From positions 682,001 to 746,000 of the forward strand of contig BQMF02000021.1 in assembly GCA_027922465.2 (NCBI GenBank): a stretch of 64,000 nt of DNA. The letters are read 5' to 3'. Of the stretch, positions 34,584 to 45,600 are shown piece after piece. Both the position numbers and the translations under genes were made by a program. A model generated the notes under the pieces. That model ran no database searches. It was given only the letters and a program-made list of their open reading frames with translations, and was not told the origin of the DNA. The stretch comes from Turritopsis dohrnii (taxonomy: Eukaryota > Cnidaria > Hydrozoa > Anthoathecata > Oceaniidae). Numbering within the stretch: the stretch's first letter is position 1; each line of letters opens with the position of its first letter.

Positions 34584-36046
34584 AAAAAATATCAATCGTC
34601 GTAATCGCCAATCGCCAGGCCTGAACACTCTCAAGTTTCTCAAAATACTAATTGGATTTCTGCGTAAGCAAGAAATACTTTACGATCGTCCGTGTTTTTC
34701 TGTTTTTTTTTTTTCATCTTACTGTCCAAACCTACGCATTTTTGTTTCTTAAATTTCATTGGTTCATAAAAAAGCCGTCTCAATCGTGATTGGTGCATAA
34801 TGCCCGATTTCTACGAAAGGGTGCTAATTTAGCCACCTCCACTTAAATAGCGATAGTTTATTGGCTGATTTTCGCCATGCCATGTGATCGTCCACAAAAC
34901 GTTTTAAAAATGGCAGCGAAAGAACGTGTGTAGTTTGCTAAAAGTTTCTTTGATGGAAATATGGCTTTAAAAGAAGTTAATACAGCTTATAATTTTATAT
35001 AAAGAATTGCATTACTGTTGGGAACTTATCATGTTCACAAAATTAAATTACAGTGTGGTTATTCTGTTTTTTGAAAGAAGTTTTCTTGAAGTTTAAAATA
35101 TGAAAACAGTGCCAATACATGACATGGTGTGTGGAAGAAAAGGTATTTTTTGTTTTATTTTTGCTCCAAGCCTTTTTAAATATGAAAGACCTTCGTGTAT
35201 TTTGTATGTGTATGCATGTTTGAAGTCAATTTTTAGAAGCTTTTGGATTTTTAAAGCTCAGTTTAGCTTTCTTTCAGCTCCTCCCCAACATCACCAACAT
35301 ATGCACTTTATACAGCTATTTATACTATATTTAGTAGCAATTTTTGGATGTATTCTGGCTATATCAGCTTATCTCTTTTCTCCCTACGTATGTTGTATTT
35401 TTTTTAACTTTAAGATTAGATATGAGCTTTAATTTCTAAGTAATTACTATTGTGATATTTATATTTTTCATTCTGAGGAGATCAATATAGAAACTTTATA
35501 TATTAGTTTGTGCTGCCCAAACGATATGTTGGTTACCGCCAGTATACACAATCTTTTTATAGGATTCGTTATATTTACTGTGGTTAAATTAAAGTTTCGT
35601 ATTGTGTAGATGCACTTTTTTGGAGTACGTGGGTGGCAAATATCCAGTAACAATCATTCAGCTTATTCGTACAAAAAAACAGATCTTCATAAATGATCTC
35701 CGCGATAGCATAAAGAAAAGCCCCTTTTTTATGTTATGGTAGGCTGACTTTCTTGACGAACATTGTCAGTCGCATCAATATTTTTGTTTATTTAATGCTG
35801 ATGCTTCTCGAGCTGAATGATGTAACTGTCTTAGTTTGGCAGGACTAGTGTGCTAGTGCTGCATTTTTGTGGCATTTTCAGCAGCAAAGCTTGCAGAAAT
35901 CCTTCTGCCCGGTAGGGCATCTTGTTTTCAAAATTGTTCCAATACTAATTACAAAAGTGTTCACATTAGACGATTATGAAGATTACGACGATTACATTAA
36001 ATTTTAATCATCGTAATAATCGTAATCGTCAGGTCTGAACCAGGCT
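34584..36046. other. Non-coding right part of the 8.1-kb composite
   Basis: No supported gene. It holds a degenerate copy of the composite's terminus near 34612 and, at the right end, an imperfect palindrome of GATTACGA-type repeats (35968-36030) just inside the terminal repeat. Confidence 0.45.
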
Positions 36047-36049
36047 TTA

Positions 36050-39000
36050 CTGCACATAAATTACTTCATATTGTTTAACGCTACCTATATACTAGCATAT
36101 CCCGAATCGAATTTTTTAAAAGTTTTTAAAAGAGCTGCAGTGTGCAGTGGGTATTAAGTTCCACGATGTTTCATTGTTTTCCTTGACAAAACATAAAGAG
36201 TACCACAAGGGGTACTTGAAAACCGTGCAGATGATGTCTGAAGGTCTCTGGTGCACGAAATGTCCTTTATTCTTTTAGTGATCATAATCATTCATGTATT
36301 ACAAATTGATGAATTCATGTAGGAACGTGGAAAACGTTAAAATCGCAAAGAAATGACTCGAATGTGGCAAGTATATTTTTTTGTTATTTTTTTTTAGGTT
36401 AGTTATATTATTATGTTTCTATCCATATTTTCCAATATTATTATGATCTATAGCTGTTTCATGTTACTTCTTGAACTAGTTTAACAGAGTTTTGTCAGTG
36501 TTTGTGAATTTTATCGTCGTTGAACTGGAGATTTGTGATGGACTTGGTGGTTGCAATGAGTGAGGATGATGATGGCAGTCCAAGAGATTTTTCATCTTTC
36601 TGATTCTTAAATATCTGTTCTACTGAAATTACACTGGAATAACAAAATCACTATTCTTATTTCAATAAGCAATTTTTCTTTTTTCTTGTTTTTCTTCTTG
36701 CTTACTTACTTACTTAAAATAGACGAGTTTCCAATGTTAATTACACTTTTATACCTTGTAGCTACATACTAAAAATCAAATACAATGTATGAAAATAGAT
36801 AGGAAGTGGTAATGTGTATTGAAACTTTCTAATGTCGATTGTCTTTAAGGGGACTCCAGAGAACCAAATAAAGTGACAACATTTTGAAGTGTATAAAGAG
36901 ACTTTTATTTCCTGCGAGGCTGCGTGCGCATACTCACAGGAAAATGACTTGATTAATGATATTCTATGTTGCAATATACCGTAATTATCGAGCAAAGAAC
37001 ACTGGTGTTTATAAACATTACGTCACTAAGAAACTCATCTATAGGTCTTCTTAAAACAGGTTTTCTTACCGGGAATAGGCTCACAAAAGGATGTAAAAGG
37101 ATAACCATATTCATCAAAGGATCTCAGTGGCTATTGTACTGAGTAATAGCGTTTATTCCGTAATAGTGAGTTTGAACCAGGCATTTCCAACAATAGGCAG
37201 TTGTTGGATATCTCATTCCTCCTCCCAAAAGTGCAGCATTTGTATGACTCGGTCATGGCCGTGTTAGCTGGTTGTATCAGTACTGCGTTTACTGGCACTT
37301 CTCTCCTGGGTGCAAAGAGGTGTCTTCGGAACGACTCTGCACGGCGAAGAAAGGGATAGCTTTGTGGAGAACGGCGTGTATCCAGGGCCCACAAGAGTGT
37401 TTCGGTGCGCAGACCCAAATATCAATTAATATGCTGCATCAATTCATATTGTCTTCGTTGGCTGGATTTTTGATTGCTCTTGACCTACGATTTGCTTTCT
37501 TGAAGTAGCGAGGACGGAATAGCCCCTATCGGGACGTCTTATAACCTGCTGCTCTTACGATGGTACCGCTATACACTGCCCGAAGTCAAGTCTGTGAGTT
37601 AGGGGATCCAAGGCTTTCAGGATCTTTGTTCAGCAAGATGCTCTAAACATGAGGAGTTAAATATTATTTCCGTCAAAAATATTTTAAGGTAAAGGCTTGA
37701 GGTGTGTTGTGTAACAGAATTATATCTTTGTACATCCTTCTGTTAGTCTTTCTTTCTCTTCTTTTTGTTTTATTTCTTTATTTATAAATTTGCTATTTAC
37801 AACTCTCCCTTTTTTAATAAACTTTGCTACCTTTTCTGAACAGTGAATGACATGTGACGTTCCTATCAACCACTGAATCATGCTGGTCAGACAACGCTTT
37901 GAATGGTATTTTGACGGATCGGGTTGCTTACGCGGATTTCCGTGTTTAGTTTAGACCATTAGGTGTTAGTTGATTTTATGAACACATAGTTGACATTTAT
38001 GCAAATATATACAATAATATAGAAGTCTTTATTATTTGCCATGGCATTTGTTATTGTATGGTTTTTATTATTAAGTTATTATATTTATTATTACTTATTA
38101 CCTTAAGTACCTTAGTTACTTACTTTTACTTACTATGTAGTTGCTTTGGAATTTATTATGGATCTAGGGTTTTTTGTTTTAATATTTCTTGTTACGACCG
38201 AATATTGTTGTTATAGGAGCTGCATTCTATTTTAAATTAGGTGTTCATTATTTTAAGCTTTCATGCATGTTATATCTCATAACGTAGTTTTTGTGATTTT
38301 GAATTAGTGATGCAGCTGTAGCACTATCATACTTTTCTTTTAGGTGCATTTTGTTATTTAGCTTTTAGGCTTCAATGTATTTGAAGTGACTCATAACGAC
38401 TAGTTGTGATAAATTCCTTTCAGGGATATAATGGTCTCAGTGATGCATCATGTCAATGCATTTGTTTCTTTGCAGAGACAACTTCTAGCATTATCATTAT
38501 CAACAAAATTCAGTTTTATCATAATACTTTATTTTCTAATTTCTGGAGTGGACACTAATGGAATGCTCCTAGGCGTTCCTGTATTGTAGGAAATTAATTT
38601 TAAATGCTTTTGCTTTTCAGGATAGGATAATCTAACTTGCTCTTCTTTTCAGATATTTAATGCTTTCACTTTCAGGTTGATTTCAGGACTTATGACATGT
38701 TTATGTTAATGATCATGTTTATTTCTATTTTTTCAGAATAATTCATTTTCCATTTTTACAGGATAAACTGCTAAACTTCATTTCTAGGAATTAATGATTT
38801 CTGTTTTAGATGATTTCAGAGAGTGGTCGCTTATTACAATGTGTTAAGCATCGAAGTTACCGTGACTAATTGTTTTTCTTTTTCATAACCTTGTTGTTTT
38901 ATGCGAGTTCTTGTATAAAATGAAATTAGCTAGGTGGTCGATTGGAGATGGAGAAGAAAATGGATTTGCTATTTGGGCTAACAATTGTTTATGTAGCATG

Positions 39001-39564
39001 TTTGGTCAAAACAGATCTTGGACTCCCTCACTCAACTTGAGGTAATCACCATTTGGAAGCGGTTGTTTGTTACTTCAGATTTTTTTTCATTTTTTAATGT
39101 TTGTCGTGTTTCATTATAGAAAACGTGTGAATAGTGGGTAATTTCTCAAGCTTTGGCATCGACATTGAAACTAAGGTTTGGTTGATTACATGTGTTATTA
39201 ATTGAAGTACCGGCATTAATTCCTAATATGTGCTTAAATATTTATTTTATAGATGTCAACGAAACATGGATATATACATAGTGGCCTTTCCCTCACGGTT
39301 TTCTCGACAGTAAAAAATGCCAGATTAAAGTGGCGCTGCTGTTTTGGCTCATATGCAGTAACTGCGAGTTTTTCATCCAGAGGGTGTCTAGTATAAAGCA
39401 TAGTCACAACAAATATATAACAGAATAATACATCGTCTCAGTTTTTTTTAATCCACCTTCAGTTCTCCATCCATGTTAATTCATTTACCGATTTGTTTAT
39501 CAGTTTGTCTTTCGTACCTTTTTCATTTATGGACTTCCTCTTTGTGCCGCCCCTACATCAACAG
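36050..39564. other. No recognisable gene; GC-richer island at 37.1-37.6 kb
   Basis: Mostly AT-rich DNA with no supported frame. Between about 37130 and 37640 the composition is clearly more GC-rich than its surroundings. Overlapping short frames on both strands there (37131-37418, - and 37272-37508, +) show no domain I recognise. It may be a fragment of a retroelement or another repeat. Confidence 0.35.
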
Positions 39565-39787
39565 GAAACAAACCTATGTTTTGAGGTTGACCACTGACAA
39601 AAAGGTTAGGTATCGAGTTTATCACACGTGTTGTTATAAGCAACTCATTGTTCAACCTCTTAGGAAAGTTTCTTTAAAAGCGCCTTCACCCTATGTTGTC
39701 GCTGAGTTATTAACTCCGATGAGATATAGTAACTGGATGTTAAGAACCCTACGAAACTACGACTGCAACGAAGATGACATTGCTTAA
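39565..39787 (+). CDS. Possible isolated C-terminal exon, unknown protein
   Basis: After a CATCAACAG acceptor-like site an open stretch runs to TAA at 39785-39787. It encodes about 73 residues with a coding-like composition: KQTYVLRLTTDKKVRYRVYH, then CCYKQLIVQPLRK, ELLTPMRYSNWML and a final NEDDIA. I do not recognise the family. No upstream exon with a matching donor was identified in the AT-rich DNA to the left. It may be the last exon of a plus-strand gene, a gene relic, or chance. Confidence 0.25.
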
Positions 39788-42685
39788 GAATTTCATGTAC
39801 AATTAACCACAAAACAGCGAAACTTTGGCACTTAGATTAAGGAGTTTGTCAATGATGTTTACAAAGCTTGTTTGGTGAACTTAAAGAGAGAATCATGAAA
39901 GAACCAAGGAGATATAATACAAAATACTGCTACTTTCCCGTCTTCCTTTTGAACACGACTTACAATATGCAAATCTGATCAAAAACTCCAATAGTATAGT
40001 GTGAAGTAGAATTACATGCCAAAGCAAATCTAATATGGAAAAAGAATCTTTTGTGGGCGTCCTCGTTGCCGTCGTAGTTTCCTTAGGTCTTTACTTTCCG
40101 AGTAACGAACTCTGCAATTTTTGACTAGGATAACATCAATCTTTAGCCATGTTTTGTTTATAGAGTTGAACGTTTTCAATACTCAATGTAACTGTAATTT
40201 CAGTTTGAGGAGGTCAACAACGATGTAAGTTCCTAAAAACCTCGAAAGAAGTTTCGTGCTTTTAAAATATTATCAACAAAGGTCTTAAATTATGCCGTAA
40301 AATCTTCACTATATAAACCTTCGAATATTATTTCAAAGTAAATGTTAAAGAAACATATAACCAATGGGGTTCATATCATGGCAACAGCCAATTTAGTTGA
40401 GCTTAGCTTTCTCTGGCCGAAAAGGACAAATACAACTTAAACAATGAAACAAAAAGAAGTGGGGTATACATAACAGGTGTACGCAAATTCTACACAACAA
40501 TGTTTATTGTATGCAGTAATGCATTATCTAAATCTGCCAGGAATCAAATAGGGCAATAAACAGGAAACAATGGCTAGCTCGAGTATATATATATATATGT
40601 GTGCTTATAGTACATAGCTAATTTCATTAAAATATGTGGATGCGATAAAAGTTAAACCATATAAAATACAATAGTCATAATACAAATAATGTAAATAAAA
40701 GAAATTACAACATAAATATAATATAAAATCGAGAGATATTATAAGCTCATGCGAAACATCCCACCAATCTTAATTATTTACAGGGCAGAAACTTTATAGA
40801 TGACAACTTTTTTTGATTTTTGATTTTGATTTTGAGTCCATTCACCGTTCCCATAATTCAGTCATCTCTGGAATACATTCTACAACTACCATTATTCAAT
40901 GCGACAAAATCATTTAAAAGTCGTCAATGGAGTAATAAGCAAAGTTTCAAAACAAAACAGAAACCATTTCAGCTACTTGGAATATTGCTTAAACTATCCC
41001 AAAGCAATTCATTATAGCATCGTGGTAGTTGTGGGACAGATTCGGGAGATAACTGAATTATGGGAATGAATAATTATTTAAATTATAACAAAGAGAAATA
41101 TAGAATATACCTTCTATCGTTCAGTCTCACATATCAAAAGCTATCCATACTTTTGCGTCAGAAAATGGCCCAAAAAAACCCACAACGTTTATTCTGTGAA
41201 AGTATTTAATATATCTTTCATTGTTTTATCTGCTTCTTTATGAATTCTTGCAAGAAATATGGGACAGAAGAAAAGTTAGTAATAAAGGAACAGCTGTTGA
41301 TCCAAGGGTGAAAATATACAGATATGGTGGAAATTGAAAATTAATAGACCCAGTGGACAAATTTGGAGTGCATTTCTAAAGGAATATCACACTATTTCAT
41401 AAAAATTCTCTCTTTCGTAGAGGCTTTTCACAATACTGCCTACTAGACTTTTCTCAATTTTTTTTTCAAACATCGATATTTTGCCAAACTATCCTATACC
41501 GCCATGTATCGCCATTTCTCCCGCAGTAGTTCTAAGTTAAGCAAAGCCTATCCGTTAGGAGAATTTATTGAAAAGTACATTTCTAGACAAGTTACACACA
41601 ATTTCAATGAAAATGTTCTTTGTCGCAGTGAATTTTTTGACATTTCTGTACCAACAAGGGACGTGGAAACATGAAGCATGTGAACAGTTTGACAAAATAT
41701 TGGTGTTCAAATTTCGGGGAAGTGATATTTTGATAAAAAAATTAAAATAAATACTAAAAAAGTAGAAAATGCAACTTAAATACTCCTATTTGCGCCGGCA
41801 TTTAATGACGTTAGTGTTTGTGGCGCCTTCTTGGACTTGTGTCAGGCATTAGTCTTCACAGTTTGGCCGTGGATTCTTTAAAGAACATTCAATAAAAATA
41901 CTGAAGTAAAATACCGAACAACATGAAGAGATCCTATAGGTTACTACATAGAAAACCCAGTCAATTCGGCGTCTTTCTACTGATCTAGCATATGCAGATT
42001 TATTTGAGTGATCACAATATGCATCGTGCGTCTTCGTCAGTGTGTGTGTGTTCGTGTGTCTTACGCGATATTTTCGTACGTCATTTATTTACATATCTCC
42101 ATCATATGTAGGATTTTTGATGCCAGCATCAGTTCGCGGACCTATGAAACAATGCCAGTGAAACTCAACACAAATGCTATCGGTTTAACTGAAACTTTCG
42201 TTTGACAGAACAAGACATAGATATGTTGCTTGATTATCCCAGTCAAAAGTAGCAAGAATTTGACAGCAGACGGAATCTGTTTATGCCACGCCTTTTCAGT
42301 TAGCTTATATATATCCCACCGCGTTTCTGAGTATTGTATTGGCTCGTAGATTCTATGATTTCATAGGTTACAATACATCTCATATGAACAACTGCTTTCA
42401 TCAATACTTCATGGGTGAAAACCTTGCGATCAAGGGCTTCCTGCGAACATATTGACGAATCCAATTATCATAAAAAGCTTACTATTAGTAATTATTTTCA
42501 AAAGTGACAGCAGAATACTAAAGAGCAATTGCGACATCTAAACGAGTCAGATGTATTAAGTCCAAATACTACGTTAAAAGTAATCGGTAATTGAATACTT
42601 GGCATGGACCTTCATTCAGTGCAGTTGTTGATTATATGAGCAATGTGAATCGCTTTCATTTCGACGAAATTGTACTTCTGACGCC
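39788..42685. other. No recognisable gene
   Basis: AT-rich DNA with a short TA repeat near 40588 and a reverse-oriented fold-back repeat copy at about 41557-41660. It lies beyond the 3' end of gene 2. Confidence 0.4.
41557..41660 (-). repeat. Fold-back MITE family, copy at 41.6 kb
   Basis: Read backwards it carries CACTGCGACAAAGAACATTT, TCATTGAAATTGTGTG and TAGAAATGTACTTTTCAATA, matching the family consensus seen at 63234-63342. Confidence 0.55.
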
Positions 42686-45600
42686 CTAAGCCTTATGTTC
42701 AAAATAGGATGCTGAGGATAATTTCGGTAAAAAATTAGGCAGTGGATTTTTCTGTTTAAATTTATAACATTAGGGAAATTGTAAACATGAGTAACTGTCT
42801 CACATTTTGAAGTAAGCAATGCAACAGTCTAAGATCAATAAAACTTTTAATATATATAACAACGAATATTTGGTGAGGTGACAAGTTTCTACCGACGAAA
42901 AATTTATGCCGACAAAAAATTGTACCGACAAGAGTTTTTACTGATGAGGTAACTGAGATTGAGTTGGGAACAAGTCTTTGATTGTCTTAAGTACGACTTA
43001 AGAGGTCGTCATATAAATAAAATATCCATACCTGGTGGTGATTCCCTCATCTGATGGTAACTTGCTGCAGGCGATGGAGCAACCTGTATATACAGAAATG
43101 GTGAGATGGTTTTTAAAATACTCGTGGAAACATTGTACGTAAATCACAGTTTTTACGGATCGGAACAGGATAAGATCAGAACAACGTCCATTGAACGCAC
43201 AAGCAGCTATATCATTGAATTTTCTGGCGATTAGGAGACCGCAATAGTCAACGTTCATTGGTTAAAAATATCATCAACTCATGATCAACAGAAGAATCAG
43301 AAAAAAACAAGAAGTTGAAATTTTTCATCTTCTTCGAAATCTGTTTCGGATTATTCTGGATTTCCGCCAGTCTGCTTAATGATTCTTTATTTTGATCAAG
43401 TTTCATTTAAAACAGAAAAAAAATCAAAACAACCGCATGGTATTCTTTATCGCTCGGCCAATGGGAGAAGACCAGAGTCTTTTAAATGACAATAATTTTC
43501 AGAAAATGTGCAAATGCAGTTTTTAGAACTGTTTACTAGCAACCCACATGAATGTTTTCAGTGATTTTAATGAGTGTAATTGAATGTTCATATAAATTTG
43601 TAACACCTTATTAATAAATTGATTAGAAAGACATTAGTGCTACACCAGTAAATGTCGCAACCAACAGGATATGTCGCAATCAACAGTAAATGTCGCAACG
43701 TCGCCAGTAAATGTCGCAAATCAACAGTAAATGTCGCAAACCCAACAGTAAATGTCGCAACAGCAAATGTCGCACCAAAATCGATGATCAACAGTAAATG
43801 TCGCAAAATAGAAATCACTTTACCACATCCACTTATCAATGATTAATGTCGCCATTCGTTACAACAACTGTCTCAAAGTTAAAAACAAAAATGTCTGAAT
43901 TTTCTATAACAAATATCACAAGCCAGATAACTAAGGGAAAGAATGAAAATAGGAAAGGGGTTATTGAAAAGTTTTTCTTCATACACAAACTCAAAAAACT
44001 TCACTGTAATCTCGAAATAACTGCTATAAATATCACTTTCTGACGATTTATTCAGGCTTTGTGTGTAATGTTTTGCATACATGCAGAATGTGTTATGAAG
44101 TTGCAGGTGGCTTATTCTTTGTTTATAATCAACTGGTACCTAAGGTAATGCTCTCTAATTGAAATAATCATAGAGAGAAATTTTGAAGCGATAAAAATGC
44201 GACATTTACTGTTGATTATAAATTTGTGTGCGACATTTCCTGTTGATTATGAATTTCTGTGCGACATTAACTGTTGATTTTAACGTTAGAGAACGAACAT
44301 GATTTTTTTTGTTTTGCGACATTTACTGTTGAAATTGCGACATTTACTGTTGATTTGCGACATTTACTGGCGACGTTGCGACATTTACTGTTGATTGCGA
44401 CATATCCTGTTTATTGCGACATTTACTGGTGTAACAATTAGAAGATACGAAAAGTGAACAGTACGCATCGAGTTCTCCCCACTTACACGCCCGACATTTT
44501 TTCACGGCACTGAAACTGGAGGAACATTAGTTATGATGTCAGGTTCATTAACGGACTCCTTAAAATATCTTACCTTTCGTTTTTCACCTTTATTTTTCAT
44601 GACCAACACAACAGCTACAAGAACGGCGATACCCAGGAGTATGATGACGACAACCACGACAACTATTACGACTGTGTTGTCGTCATCATCGTCGTCATGA
44701 GGAGCTTCTGTCGGGGGAGTGTACGGACTACCGTTAACGAGAGCTGAATCGGTGACTGTATTCAGTTTAGTATTGTTCAAAACAACACTGAAATCGTTGT
44801 CGGTGACTTTTTGGGCGAACTTCTCGTATGTTTCGTCAGAAGTTGATGTGTCCAAGTCCAGGGTGAAAGTGACCACGATGCTACCGGATTTTACTTGACA
44901 GTCCTTGAAAATTGAGTCAATGTTAGAGATGAATTCTTTGAGATCTGTTTTCACCTGATCACAAATCGCTAAACGAAGCAACTCCGCGCTACCAGCAATT
45001 GAAACTGCTTCGTCGAAGTTTTTCAGAAATTTAAACTCCATTTTTTGAGGTTTCACACCGTCACCGTCACCGTCACCGTCGCCATCGCCATTGCCATTGC
45101 CATTGCCATTGCCATCGCCATCACCATTGCCATCACCATCACCATCACCATCACCGTCTCCATCGCCGTCACCATCGCCATCACCATCACCGTCACCATC
45201 ACCGTCACCATCACCATCACCATCGCCGCCGTTACTGCCGGTTGTTGTAGCAGTATCCCCATCTGAAGACGCCGTTGATGTCGAAGAAGTGCTATTCCCA
45301 GCAGCATTAGTATGTTCAATTGGTGTTGTTGTTGTTGCCATTGGTGTTGTGGTAGTGACTTCTTCGATGATAATCACCTCTGGAACTTCGAAGACCGCAA
45401 CAGCACCTTGCTTCTGGCACGAACAGGTGGCAAAACCCATATCATCAATAGAAGTATAGCAAAAGTCTGCATTCCATTCATCTGCAACCCACACATGACA
45501 CTATTTAAGGAATACCAGCATTTTAATGAACGTTATATGAAGAAACTACATTCTCAATAGTTACATTAACACGAGAAGGATTGCTCGTCCAAAAATGAGT

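Larger units (their letters stand above)
27940..36046. mobile_element. 8.1-kb TTA-flanked composite (nested transposon cluster)
   Basis: The left end AGCCTGGTTCAGACCTGACG (27940) is matched by its exact inverted copy at the right (ending 36046). The perfect match extends to at least 22 bp, and TTA flanks both sides (27937-27939 and 36047-36049). A degenerate third copy of this terminus (AATCGCCAGGCCTGAAC) lies near 34612, so the present span may be two related elements, or one element with an internal end. Between the ends sit a helentron-like copy, a Helitron array and a Mutator-like element, which account for most of the length. No transposase for the outer element was recognised. Confidence 0.6.

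Noticed and set aside
43641..43810. CRISPR-like array of regularly spaced AAATGTCGCAA repeats
   Set aside because: Repeat units are too short and spacing irregular, the array is mirrored at 44.2-44.4 kb as a terminal inverted repeat, and the sequence is eukaryotic.
45045..45459. Ser-Pro-rich and Met-Val-rich frames over the hexamer repeat
   Set aside because: They are alternative-frame shadows of the Gly-Asp-coding repeat in the gene 2 exon, which has splice and domain support.
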